A DNA stretch of 14,801 bases from positions 1-14,801 of the forward strand of contig JBCCGI010000137.1 of assembly GCA_039029355.1 (NCBI GenBank), in the 5' to 3' direction. Source of the stretch: JBCCGI01 sp039029355. GTDB taxonomy: Bacteria; Planctomycetota; UBA1135; GCA-002686595. This document shows positions 6,679 through 14,302 of this stretch, one piece after another. Made by a program: the position numbers and the translations under genes. Position 1 is the stretch's first letter. Every line of letters starts with the position of its first letter. The notes beneath the pieces are model-generated. The model did not search any database and was not told where the DNA came from. It saw only the letters and a program-made list of their open reading frames with translations.

Positions 6679-7266
6679 TTGCCGCTGTTCACCAAAGCCC
6701 TCCTCTTCTTCTCGGTTCCGGTCATTCTCTTCTCCCTCTTCGCGACGCCCGCGCTCAAGAAGAACGAGAAGGCACCCACCGGCGACGCCTGGCTGCCGCT
6801 GGCCGCCGGCGGCGTCGGACTGGTGGTGCCCAGCGAGTACCGGCTGCAGGACCCCCTGACCACGGACACCGAGCAGCTCGCCCACCGCTGGGCGATGAGC
6901 TGGCCGGACAAGGAGATCGTGCACGGAGCCCACGTCCGGGCCGGCAACGACTTCCAGGTGTTCGTGTTCGCCGGGCCCTCGGCGCTGCTGGACCCGATCG
7001 TGCAGGAGGCCCGCGGCTACTACCGCGAGAGCCGCATGGTCGAGCGCGACGAGCCGCACGAATGGACCACGCCCGACGGCCTGGTCTTCCGGGTCGACAA
7101 GGTCCGCTACCTTCCGGGCGTGCTCTCGGGAGACGACACCTCGCTGGTGCTCGCCTCGGCCAGGCACCAGGACCTGACGGTGGTGCTGAACGCGGGCGGA
7201 CCGAGCGAACGGATGCCGCTCGGCGCACTCGAGAGCCTGGTTTCGGGCCTTACGCTGGATCTCTAG
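6679..7266 (+). CDS. Membrane-anchored or exported protein, unknown role
   Basis: A 195-residue protein starting at TTG with a GAGG ribosome site seven bases upstream. Residues 1-25 (MPLFTKALLFFSVPVILFSL then FATPA) form a signal peptide or a single N-terminal membrane helix. The rest is a soluble alpha/beta-looking region with no cysteines and no motif I recognise; notable parts are GLVVPSEYRLQDPL, FQVFVFAGPSALLDPIVQEA and DLTVVLNAGGP. It follows the helicase gene after 99 bp and may or may not be cotranscribed. Its last 17 bp overlap the end of the opposite-strand cyclo-ligase gene. The codon pattern is coding-like. Confidence 0.72.
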   Translation: MPLFTKALLFFSVPVILFSLFATPALKKNEKAPTGDAWLPLAAGGVGLVVPSEYRLQDPLTTDTEQLAHRWAMSWPDKEIVHGAHVRAGNDFQVFVFAGPSALLDPIVQEARGYYRESRMVERDEPHEWTTPDGLVFRVDKVRYLPGVLSGDDTSLVLASARHQDLTVVLNAGGPSERMPLGALESLVSGLTLDL

Positions 7267-7981
7267 GCCTCCGCTTCAGGGCTCGCACCGAGCGGTAGAT
7301 CGCGGGGAGCTGCGCGCGGAGCACACCGCGCGGCCGGCGGAACGACCGCAGGCAGTCCAGGAAGCCCTCGGGATGGCCGATGGCGTCGACGGGGACGTCG
7401 TGCCGCTCCATCGGCACGTCGCCCGCGTTGAGGATCTGGAGCGGATGGCCCGTGGTCCACACCGGGGTCCGTGCCCCGACGGCGCCAGCCTCGCGCAGCA
7501 GGGCGTAGGCGAGGTCGCCATCGCCCGCCCCCCGCCCGAGCCGCGCCCCGTCGGCCGCCGTCGCGACGCAGCCCAGCACGACCAGGTCGACGTCCAGCAT
7601 CCGTCCCAGGGGGACGTCGCGCGCAAGCTCGGCCGCCCCGCTAAGCGAGGAGGCGCGCCACAGATCCCCCGCCGCGAGGCGGTCCGGGTCGAGCACGCGG
7701 AACGGGGTTCGGCCGGCCAGGGCGCGGGTCGGCAGGTAGACGCGCTTGCCGGCCGCGAGCGCCGCGTAGCGCACCGGACGCTGCGCCAGGTCCGCACCGC
7801 ACAGGAGGGTGCGGGCGCGCAGGAAGCGCGGCTCGCGCGCCAGGTGCCCCGCCGCCGCTTCGGCTCCGGTGAAGTTCGGCACGCGCCCCACCGCTCCTGG
7901 AAAGCGAGCCACCCCGGCGGCGCGGAGAGCTGTCCAGGTGCGGCGCCGGAGGGCGTGCTTGTCGTCGCTGCGGTCGTCCAT
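7250..7981 (-). CDS. 5-formyltetrahydrofolate cyclo-ligase family protein (MTHFSD type)
   Basis: A 243-residue protein of the methenyltetrahydrofolate synthetase family, in the branch that includes archaeal enzymes and animal MTHFSD. Diagnostic segments: DDKHALRRRTW at the start (conserved Lys8 and Arg12), GVARFPGAVGRVPNFTGAEA, QRPVRYAALAAGKRVYLPT, FRVLDPDRL, and VDLVVLGCVATAADG followed by GRGAGDGDLAYALLREAG. Canonical members would convert 5-formyl-THF to 5,10-methenyl-THF using ATP in the cytoplasm. As I recall it, the usual motif is of the form GxGxGYADLEYA; here the Tyr position is Asp (D154), so activity is not assured. I chose the ATG at 7981 because the family similarity begins there; a TTG at 8074 would add 31 unconvincing residues. 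The stop (TAA) lies inside the opposite gene. Confidence 0.82.
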   Translation of the reverse strand: MDDRSDDKHALRRRTWTALRAAGVARFPGAVGRVPNFTGAEAAAGHLAREPRFLRARTLLCGADLAQRPVRYAALAAGKRVYLPTRALAGRTPFRVLDPDRLAAGDLWRASSLSGAAELARDVPLGRMLDVDLVVLGCVATAADGARLGRGAGDGDLAYALLREAGAVGARTPVWTTGHPLQILNAGDVPMERHDVPVDAIGHPEGFLDCLRSFRRPRGVLRAQLPAIYRSVRALKRRPRDPA

Positions 7982-8095
7982 GTCGCCCCGGAGACCGGAG
8001 CGAGGCCGCTTCGGTTTCACCTCCGCACGGAAAAACCGCTGGAGCCCCCGGGACGCGTCCCCGCACGCGCCCAACGGGCCGCACTCGGAGCGCGA

Positions 8096-8113
8096 GCCGC
8101 CCGGCGAGGCGGC
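8096..8113 (-). terminator. Candidate hairpin after the FG-GAP/UnbV gene
   Basis: GCCGCC (8096-8101) pairs exactly with GGCGGC (8108-8113) around a six-base loop. It begins 13 bases after the stop codon of the lipoprotein gene on the minus strand. There is no T-tract, so it may end the TPR/UnbV operon or only protect the 3' end. Confidence 0.32.
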
Positions 8114-8126
8114 ACCACGCCCCCGA

Positions 8127-9878
8127 CTACCGCGCCCCCTCGCCCTCCACCAGCACGTGCTCCTCGCCCGCCGTCAGCTCGACGAAGCGCTCGACCTCGC
8201 CGCCCGGCCAGTGCACGCGCACCTCGTCGACGCGCTCGGCGGCGCCGAGACCGAACACCAACCGCCGATCGCTGCGCGAGAGGAAACCCGTGCCACAGCC
8301 CGCCACGCGCGTCTGCGTGGTGCCGCCCGCGCTGAGCTCCACGCGCGCGCCGATCGCGTCGGGATTGGTCGCCGTGCCACGCAGCCGCAGGCGTACCCAG
8401 GTGCCGCGTCGCTCGCTCTCGTTAAGGAGGAGCGTCGGCACATCGTCGAGGTTCGCGACCAGCACGTCGACATCGCCGTCCTCGTCCACGTCGCCAAAGG
8501 CGGCGCCGCGGCTGCAGCGCTCGACCGCCAGGCCGTGCCCCTGGGCAACGGTGCGGAAGCGCCCCTCGCCGTCGTTCTCGAAGGCCTGGTTCCGCTGGCG
8601 GTAGCGCGTGCCCAGGTCGAACAGGTCGACCTGCGGGTACACGTGCCCGTTCACGACGAAGAGGTCGACGTCGCCGTCGAGATCGAAGTCCTCGAAGGCG
8701 CATGACCAGCCCAGGCTCGCGCGCGTCGGCGCGCCGAGACCGGCGCGGTAGGTCACGTCGCGAAAGAGGCCCGCGGGCTCACCGCGGTACAGCGTGAAGT
8801 AGTCCTCGGCGAAGTTCGTGACGTAGAGGTCGAGCAACCCGTCCGCATGGGCATCGCCGACCGCGACGCCCATCCCGGCCTGTTCCGCACCGCTCTTCGA
8901 ACGCGCTACCGCCGCGCGCTCGGCGTGGTCGACAAAGGTCCCGTCGCCCTCGTTGCGCCACAGCAGGTTGCGGTGCGAGTCGTTGGCGACGTAGAGGTCG
9001 CTCCTCCCATCGAGGTCGTAGTCGAGCGTCACCACCTGGAAGCCGTGGAGCTTCGGGCCCGTGATCCCCGCCTCCTCGCTGACGTCGACGAAGGCTCCGC
9101 CCTCGTTGCGGTAGAGCAGGTCGGGCACGCCCAGGAGCCCGGTCGGACCGAAGTAGACCTGCACGCCGCGGTAGTCCTGGCGCGCCTGGTTGCGCTCGAT
9201 CCAGCGCTGGTTGAAGTGCACGTAGTTGGCGACGTACAGGTCGAGGTCGCCGTCGGCGTCGTAGTCGAGGAACGACGCGCCGGTGCCCCAGCGCTCGTCC
9301 CCCAGCCCCGCGTCCGCGGTCGCCTCGGCGTACACGCCCGCGCCGTCGTTGAGGAAGAGCGCGTTCGGCCCGTAGGCGGTCAGGAACAGGTCGGGATCGC
9401 CGTCGCCCTCGACGTCGCCCACCGTGACGCCCATGGTCCAGCCCGGGTGGCCGAGCCCGGCCGCGGCGGTGACGTCGGTGAAGCGGCCGGTGCCGTCGCC
9501 GGCGAAGAGCGCGTCACGCGGCTCCTCGCCGGGAGCGAAGCCCTCGAGCGACGAGCCGTTCGCCAGGTACGCGTCGAGGTCGCCGTCGAGGTCGTGGTCG
9601 AGCAGCGCCACGCCCGCGCCGATCGACTCCAGGATGAAGGGCTTCTCGCGGTTGCCGTTCTCCTGGGTGAAGGCGTCGAGGCCGGACCCCACGGTCGCAT
9701 CGCGGAAGCGGATCGGGTCCGCCGACGCTTCGGCGAGCGCGGCCTCGGCCTCGGCCTCGGCCGTGATCGCCGCGCTGTCGGCGTCGCCGGGCGAGGCCTC
9801 GTCCGTCCCGCCGCCGCCGCAGCCGCCGAGCGTCGCCACCAGCGCCAAGACGCCGGCGAGCCGCGAGCCGCGGCGCAT
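8127..9878 (-). CDS. FG-GAP/VCBS repeat and ASPIC/UnbV lipoprotein (CRTAC1-like)
   Basis: A 583-residue lipoprotein. The signal peptide ends in LGGC (Cys20), then an Ala/Glu-rich spacer runs to about residue 52. Seven FG-GAP/VCBS-type repeats with calcium-binding-like Asp-rich loops follow: DHDLDGDLD (94), DVEGDGDPD (155), DYDADGDLD (206), DYDLDGRSD (287), DAHADGLLD (342), DFDLDGDVD (397) and DVDEDGDVD (463). These build a beta-propeller. The C-terminal ASPIC/UnbV domain spans about 490-579, with DAIGARVELSAGG, RVAGCGTGFLS, LVFGLG and VRVHWPGG. Such proteins sit on the cell surface or in the periplasm and are thought to bind proteins or glycans; the exact role is unknown. The ATG shares its A with the last base of the TGA of the TPR gene (TGATG), so the two are translationally coupled. 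Confidence 0.93.
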   Translation of the reverse strand: MRRGSRLAGVLALVATLGGCGGGGTDEASPGDADSAAITAEAEAEAALAEASADPIRFRDATVGSGLDAFTQENGNREKPFILESIGAGVALLDHDLDGDLDAYLANGSSLEGFAPGEEPRDALFAGDGTGRFTDVTAAAGLGHPGWTMGVTVGDVEGDGDPDLFLTAYGPNALFLNDGAGVYAEATADAGLGDERWGTGASFLDYDADGDLDLYVANYVHFNQRWIERNQARQDYRGVQVYFGPTGLLGVPDLLYRNEGGAFVDVSEEAGITGPKLHGFQVVTLDYDLDGRSDLYVANDSHRNLLWRNEGDGTFVDHAERAAVARSKSGAEQAGMGVAVGDAHADGLLDLYVTNFAEDYFTLYRGEPAGLFRDVTYRAGLGAPTRASLGWSCAFEDFDLDGDVDLFVVNGHVYPQVDLFDLGTRYRQRNQAFENDGEGRFRTVAQGHGLAVERCSRGAAFGDVDEDGDVDVLVANLDDVPTLLLNESERRGTWVRLRLRGTATNPDAIGARVELSAGGTTQTRVAGCGTGFLSRSDRRLVFGLGAAERVDEVRVHWPGGEVERFVELTAGEEHVLVEGEGAR

Positions 9879-11443
9879 CAGCCGCCCTGCTGCTTGCGGA
9901 GCTGCTCGAGGAAGCGCGCGGCCTTGGGGTGATCGGGCTGGAGCTCGACCACCTGCTGCCACAGCGGCTCGGCCTGGTCGAGGTTGCCCTCCTGGTAGTG
10001 CAGCGCGCCCAGGTTGAAGAGCGCCTTGACGTTCTGGGCGTCGAGCTCGAGCGCCGAGGCGAAGCGCGCCTTCGCGCCCGCGATGTCCTCGCGGCCGACG
10101 AGCACCAGCCCGAGGTCGATCAGCGGCGCTGCGCTTTCGGGGCTGAGCGAGACGACCTCGACCAGGAGTTCGTGCGCCGACTCCATGTCGCCCTGGGCGA
10201 GCTGGACGCGCGCGAGCAGGTACATCATCTCCGGCTCGCCGGGCATCAGCTCGTTGACCTGCTCGAGGTTGGCGCGCGCCGCCGGCAGCTCGCCCGAGCG
10301 CCAGTGCAGGTAGCCCAGAGCGTGCAGCGCGCCGGTCGCGTTCGGCTCGATCTCGAGCGCGCGCCGGAAGCAGCGGCGCGCCTCGTCGAAGCGCATCGCC
10401 TCCTGCAGCGCGAGGCCGAACTCGTACTGCTTGGCCGGATCGTTCGGCTGGGCGATGGCGGCGAGGCGGCGCGAGTTGAGCTCCTGCTCCTTCTTCGTCC
10501 ACTCCTCGAAGGCGGCCAGCGCGGCATCGGCCTCCTCCTCTTGGCCCATGCGGCGCAGCACGGTGCTGCGGCGGAAGTGCGGCTCGGGGTAGGCCGGGCG
10601 CAGCGCGACCGCCTGGCCGTAGGCGGCGAGCGCCTCGGCGTCCTTGGCTTCCTCCTCGAGCGCGAGCCCGAGCTCGTAGTGGTTCTCGGCCTTCTGCGGC
10701 TGCAGCTCGACCGCCTTCTGCAGGTCGGCCAGCCCGGCCATGTCGCCGCCGCGCACCAGCGTCGAGCCGAGCATGCGCAGCGCGTCGGCGTGCTCGGGCG
10801 CGAGCTCCTTGGCCTTCGTCAGGTGCTCGATCGCCTGCTCCGGCTGGTTCTTGCGGTCGTAGGCCAGCCCGAGCCGGTAGTGGTACTCGCCGCGCGAGGG
10901 GTCCGCCGCGACCGCCGCCGTGTAGGCTTCGATCGCGCGGTCGAGCTTCTCCTGGTCGACCTGCGCGGTGCCCAGGAAGAGGATCGAGCGCTCGTACAGG
11001 GCGCGGCCCTTCAGGTAGTGCGCCTCGGCGTTGTTCGGGTCGAGGGTCGCGGCGCGCTCCAGCTCGGCGATGGCGAACTCGAGCTGGTTCAGGAGCGTGT
11101 ACGCCTTGCCCAGCTGGAAGGGCACGACCGGGTCGTCGGGGAAGCTGGTCGCCGCCGCTTCGAGCACCGAGCGGGCCTCGCCGTAGCGCTCCAGCAGCAG
11201 CAGGCTCTCGGCCAGCGCCACGTGCACCTCGACGTGGTCGGGGTCGGCCGCCAGGGCCTTGCGGAGCTCGTCCGCCGCCAGGTCGTGCCGCCCCTCGCGC
11301 GCCCGGTTGCGGCCGCGCTGGTAGGGGTCGTAGGCGTCGCTGTCCTCGAAGGCGACCGGCCCGGAGTCACCCCCGCAGCCCGGCAGCAGAGGTCCGGTGA
11401 GGGCAAGGGCGAGGGCGAGCGGGGTAAGGCGTCGGGGGTCCAT
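9878..11443 (-). CDS. TPR-repeat lipoprotein
   Basis: A 521-residue protein with a lipoprotein-like signal ending LLPGC (Cys23). It then has about thirteen consecutive tetratricopeptide repeats from about residue 40 to the C-terminus. Examples are YHYRLGLAYDRKNQPEQAIE, NHYELGLALEEEAKDAEALA and FNLGALHYQEGNLDQAEPLW, each closing with a P-D/E/N-x turn. TPR solenoids bind partner proteins. The gene runs directly into the FG-GAP/UnbV gene (one-base overlap), a pairing I know from planctomycete and acidobacterial genomes, so the two products probably work together in the cell envelope. The ATG at 11443 lacks an obvious ribosome site. A spacer between repeats three and four (around SILFLGTAQVDQEKL) breaks the regular period. 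Confidence 0.92.
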   Translation of the reverse strand: MDPRRLTPLALALALTGPLLPGCGGDSGPVAFEDSDAYDPYQRGRNRAREGRHDLAADELRKALAADPDHVEVHVALAESLLLLERYGEARSVLEAAATSFPDDPVVPFQLGKAYTLLNQLEFAIAELERAATLDPNNAEAHYLKGRALYERSILFLGTAQVDQEKLDRAIEAYTAAVAADPSRGEYHYRLGLAYDRKNQPEQAIEHLTKAKELAPEHADALRMLGSTLVRGGDMAGLADLQKAVELQPQKAENHYELGLALEEEAKDAEALAAYGQAVALRPAYPEPHFRRSTVLRRMGQEEEADAALAAFEEWTKKEQELNSRRLAAIAQPNDPAKQYEFGLALQEAMRFDEARRCFRRALEIEPNATGALHALGYLHWRSGELPAARANLEQVNELMPGEPEMMYLLARVQLAQGDMESAHELLVEVVSLSPESAAPLIDLGLVLVGREDIAGAKARFASALELDAQNVKALFNLGALHYQEGNLDQAEPLWQQVVELQPDHPKAARFLEQLRKQQGG

Positions 11444-11538
11444 GGTTCGAGGGCGGAGAGGCGGTCGGGTACGGAGTTGGGCCGGAGCGGGGGGACGCTC
11501 GCGGGGAGCCTACCCCAGCCGAAGGAGGTGGGCCAAGG

Positions 11539-11563
11539 GCCGCACCTCCAAACGGAGGGCGGC
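11539..11563 (-). terminator. Ten-pair hairpin between the two minus-strand operons
   Basis: GCCGC (11539-11543) and CCTCC (11545-11549) pair with GGAGG (11554-11558) and GCGGC (11559-11563), with one bulged A and an AAAC tetraloop. It sits in the 232-bp gap after the transporter stop (11676) and before the TPR gene start (11443), a natural place for a terminator of the isomerase-transporter operon. No T-tract follows on either strand. I see nothing else in this gap except GC-rich sequence. Confidence 0.42.
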
Positions 11564-11675
11564 GGGGTTCGTTGGCGCGCCCGACGCCTTTCCCCGGGGT
11601 TCGGATCGCCGCCGCGGGAAACGCTTTCGGCGGGCGCACCTCGACCCTCGCCAGAACACGAGGCGTGGGCCGACG

Positions 11676-13049
11676 CTAGGCCCCGGCCGGCTCGGTCCCC
11701 CCTCGCGCCGCGGAGCGCGACGGGTAGCCGATCAGAAGCACCACCAGGCAGGCGATCGCGATCCACATCGGCACCGAGAACAGCCGGGTGTAGTCGACGT
11801 AGGTCAGCGGATCGCCCGCGTCGCCGAGCAGCGGCAATCCGGCCTCGTCGAGCTTCGGCCGCGTCGCCCAGCGTCCGACCACGCTGGTCGCGAACAGGCT
11901 GCCGGCGATGATGCCGATCCCGACCACGACCAGGTTGAAGAGGTTCTGGGCGCTCGCCTTCACGTCGGCGCTGGTCTCCTCGTCGACGACCATGAAGGCG
12001 ACGAAGATGAAGCAACCGAAGCACAGGCCGTGCAGCGCGACCCCCGACAGGACGGTCGTGACCGAGTCGGTGTACGCGAAGAGCGCCATGCGCGCCGCGT
12101 AGGCCGCCAGCCCGACCGCCAGGAGCGCCTTGCGCGACACCCGCAGCGCGACCAGCGGCAGCACCGCCAGCACCACGATCTCGGCCATCTGGCCGATCGT
12201 CATGAGCCCGCCGCCTCCGACGCCGAGCACGTTGTTGATCCCCGCCGCGAGGCTGTCGGCCGATTCGGTTCCGCGCTGCAGCTCGCTGAGGAACTGCGAG
12301 GTGTGCACGAAGTAGAACTGGTGGATGATGCTCACCGGCACCGCGAGCGCGAACAACAGCAGGAGCGGCATGCGCTTCACCTCACCCAGCGCCTCGAGCG
12401 TGGCGTTCTCCTCGCCCGGAGCAGCGCTCGGCGGCGTGTGCGGCAGCGACAGGCAGTAGAAGGCCATCGCGACGCCGAGGATCGCGCTCAGCTTGAAGGC
12501 CCCCGCGCGGCCGGCGTCCTGGGCGGCGGCGACGAGCTCCGGCGCGCCTTCCGGCGTGTGGAAGTGGCCGAGGTAGTGCCCCACGCCAACGCCCGCGGCG
12601 ATCCACCCGATGGTGCCCCAAACCCGCACCCACCCGAAATGGCGGTCGCGGTCGGGCAGGTGGTGGAAGGACAGCGAGTTGGTGAGCGCGAGGGTCGGCG
12701 CATACACCAGCCCGTAGACCAGCGACAGGACGAGGAACATCCAGAAGGACGAGACGTCCGCCAGGAACCACACCAGCGCCGCGCCGGCCAGGTGGCTGGC
12801 GGCGAGGAAGCGCTCGGTCGCGAAGTAGCGGTCGGCGATCTGCCCGGCGATGAACGGCCCGACGATCGCGCCGACGGCACCCGCCATCAGGATCGCCCCG
12901 GTCTGGTCCAGCGAGAACCCCCGGTGCCCCATCAGGAAGGGATACAGGATCGGCAGCCAGGCCCCCCAGATCGCGTACTGGAGGAACATCATCACGGACA
13001 GTCGGGAGTACAGGCCGCCCGACAGCGGCGCGGAGGAGCGCTCGTTCAT
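11676..13049 (-). CDS. MFS transporter, nucleoside:H+ symporter (NupG-like) family
   Basis: A 457-residue inner-membrane transporter with twelve hydrophobic helices. It starts with LSVMMFLQYAIWGAWLPILY (helix 1), then VGAIVGPFIAGQIADRYFAT (helix 2 with the MFS loop 2-3 motif in NupG form). The central loop after helix 6 (HTPPSAAPGEENATLEALGE) separates the two six-helix halves. The last helix is WIAIACLVVLLIGYP. The FLQYAIWGAW opening and GQIADRYFATERFL are typical of the Nuc_H_symport family. Relatives take up nucleosides, but in this setting a sugar or sugar derivative is as likely. The ATG overlaps the TGA of the upstream isomerase gene (ATGA), so transport and conversion of one substrate are probably linked. 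Confidence 0.9.
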   Translation of the reverse strand: MNERSSAPLSGGLYSRLSVMMFLQYAIWGAWLPILYPFLMGHRGFSLDQTGAILMAGAVGAIVGPFIAGQIADRYFATERFLAASHLAGAALVWFLADVSSFWMFLVLSLVYGLVYAPTLALTNSLSFHHLPDRDRHFGWVRVWGTIGWIAAGVGVGHYLGHFHTPEGAPELVAAAQDAGRAGAFKLSAILGVAMAFYCLSLPHTPPSAAPGEENATLEALGEVKRMPLLLLFALAVPVSIIHQFYFVHTSQFLSELQRGTESADSLAAGINNVLGVGGGGLMTIGQMAEIVVLAVLPLVALRVSRKALLAVGLAAYAARMALFAYTDSVTTVLSGVALHGLCFGCFIFVAFMVVDEETSADVKASAQNLFNLVVVGIGIIAGSLFATSVVGRWATRPKLDEAGLPLLGDAGDPLTYVDYTRLFSVPMWIAIACLVVLLIGYPSRSAARGGTEPAGA

Positions 13050-14095
13050 TTGGACTCGGCGAAGGCCGCGTCAAACGCCACTTGCGAGCGCGCGAAGTCG
13101 AGCCCGCGCACGAAGGCCGCCGCCTCGGTCGCGCCGACCTCGCGGTCCATCATCGGATCCTCCCACTCGACCGTCAGCGGGCCTTCGTAGGAGGCGTGGT
13201 TGAGGAGCCGGATGATGCCCTCGAAGTCGACCTTGCCGCGCCCGGGCGAGCGGAAGTCCCAGAAGCGCCCGTCGTCGCCGAAGTCGGTGTGCCCACCGAA
13301 CACCCCCACCGCCGTCGGCACGTCGGACCACCAGACGTCCTTGACGTGCACGTTGAAGATCCGGTCGGCAAACTCGCGCAGGAAGCGCAGATAGTCGACG
13401 CCCTGATACCCGAGGTGCGACGGGTCGAAGTTGAAGCCAAAGGCCGGATGCCCGCCGACCGCCGCCAACGCGCGGTGGGTCGTGGCGACGTCGAAGGCGA
13501 TCTCGGTCGGATGCACTTCGAGCGCAAAGCCGACGCCGTTCTCCTCGAACACGTCCAGGATCGGCTTCCAGCGCGTCGCGAAGTCCGCGAAGCCCTCCTC
13601 GATCTGCTCGGGCGTCACCGGCGGGAAGGAGTAGAGCAGGTGCCAGATCGCGCTCCCGGTGAAGCCGTTCACCACGTAGCGCCCGTTCCGCTCCAACCTC
13701 GCGCGCACCTCGTCCGGAGCCGCGTCGAAGAACACCTTGGCGGCCCGCGCGGTCCGCTTCATCTCCTCGGCCGCACGCCCGCGCACGCCCTCGGGATCGC
13801 CGTCCCCCCAGATCTCCGGCGGCAGGATCGACTGGTGGCGCCCATCGATCGGATCGCACACGGCCTGGCCGACGAGGTGCGTCGAGATCGCGAAGGACCG
13901 GAGCCCCGCCCCCAGGAGCAGCTCCCATTGCCGCTTCGCATAGCCCGCATCGTCGAGGCACGCCGCCACGTCGAAGTGGTCGCCCCAGCAGGCGAGCTCG
14001 AGGCCGTCGTAGCCAAAGGACTTGGCCTTCGCAGCCAAGGTCTCGAGCGGCAGGTCGGCCCATTGGCCGGTAAAGAGGCAGAGCGGACGGGTCAT
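13046..14095 (-). CDS. Xylose-isomerase-like TIM-barrel sugar isomerase/epimerase
   Basis: A 349-residue protein of the AP-endonuclease-2/xylose-isomerase-like superfamily, cytoplasmic by lack of a signal. Likely metal ligands are E193 (ALEVHPTEIAFD), D224 and H227 (FNFDPSHLGYQGVD), H250 (FNVHVKDVWW) and E310 or E312 (LTVEWEDPMMD). The opening LCLFTGQWADLPLE and GYDGLELACWGDHFD are the first barrel strands. The family isomerises or epimerises sugars, keto-sugars or inosose; the exact substrate cannot be told. The ATG at 14095 is chosen because AGAAGG lies six bases upstream; the frame is open further upstream but the extra part is not protein-like. It is followed with a 4-bp overlap by the MFS transporter, suggesting one small catabolic operon. 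Confidence 0.92.
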   Translation of the reverse strand: MTRPLCLFTGQWADLPLETLAAKAKSFGYDGLELACWGDHFDVAACLDDAGYAKRQWELLLGAGLRSFAISTHLVGQAVCDPIDGRHQSILPPEIWGDGDPEGVRGRAAEEMKRTARAAKVFFDAAPDEVRARLERNGRYVVNGFTGSAIWHLLYSFPPVTPEQIEEGFADFATRWKPILDVFEENGVGFALEVHPTEIAFDVATTHRALAAVGGHPAFGFNFDPSHLGYQGVDYLRFLREFADRIFNVHVKDVWWSDVPTAVGVFGGHTDFGDDGRFWDFRSPGRGKVDFEGIIRLLNHASYEGPLTVEWEDPMMDREVGATEAAAFVRGLDFARSQVAFDAAFAESK

Positions 14096-14275
14096 GGGGA
14101 GCCTTCTGGGAGGGGTCGGGTGGATGAGTTTAGCGAGGGAGGAGCTTTGGCTCAGGGAGAATCCGCGGCGTGGAGCGGGTTGGGGTGGGCCGTGATGGTG
14201 TGGTGAGGCCGCGCGCTGGTCACGCCGTGGTCTATGCGGGAGTGGATGGGGAGTGGGTGAATCGGAGTGGGTAGC
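14096..14275. other. Upstream region of the isomerase-transporter operon
   Basis: No gene is supported here. The plus strand is unusually G-rich with many GTGG, GGAG and GGTG words, unlike the neighbouring coding DNA. It should hold the promoter for the isomerase gene. Near its right end the word GAATCGGAG (about 14250) resembles a worn copy of the repeat core found further right. Confidence 0.45.
14127..14155 (-). promoter_or_regulatory. Weak sigma-70-like promoter for the isomerase operon
   Basis: On the minus strand CTGAGC (14155-14150) and TAAACT (14132-14127) are separated by 17 bases, and the ATG follows 31 bases after the second box. TAAACT is a fair -10 match; CTGAGC is a poor -35 match. 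CTAAACTCA also occurs just before the Cys-motif lipoprotein gene (4400-4409), which may mean a shared promoter element. Confidence 0.25.
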
Positions 14276-14302
14276 GGCGAGTCCGAGCACCGGGGACTCG
14301 CC
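14276..14302. repeat. Perfect 9-bp inverted repeat at the array edge
   Basis: GGCGAGTCC (14276-14284) and GGACTCGCC (14294-14302) are exact reverse complements with a nine-base spacer. The right arm abuts the first recognisable repeat unit (CATCTTCGCCGAATCAA). It could be a hairpin, a protein site, or a worn junction of the array. Confidence 0.6.

Noticed and set aside
5690..6859. Second plus-strand frame within the helicase tail
   Set aside because: The tract has few stops in any frame. The helicase frame continues without a break from intact motifs to an RGG-like end, so a frameshift is not needed.
4396..7167. Minus-strand open frame antisense to the helicase gene and the 195-residue gene, continuous with the real lipoprotein frame
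   Set aside because: The predicted protein is Ala/Arg/Val low-complexity without motifs, while the opposite strand carries clear helicase motifs. Only the 3880-4395 part, with its own signal peptide and motifs, is a gene.
7982..8074. Longer cyclo-ligase start at a TTG (31 extra residues)
   Set aside because: The family similarity begins just after the ATG at 7981, and the added residues look like translated intergenic DNA.
8847..13190. Long plus-strand open frames (8847-9932, 9929-11911, 11397-13190)
   Set aside because: They are mirror frames of the FG-GAP, TPR and transporter genes. High GC removes stop codons from the antisense frame, and the products are compositional mirrors (Val/Leu/Glu/Arg-rich).
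13082..14206. Plus-strand open frame opposite the isomerase gene
   Set aside because: The isomerase has conserved catalytic motifs and a ribosome site; the opposite frame has neither.
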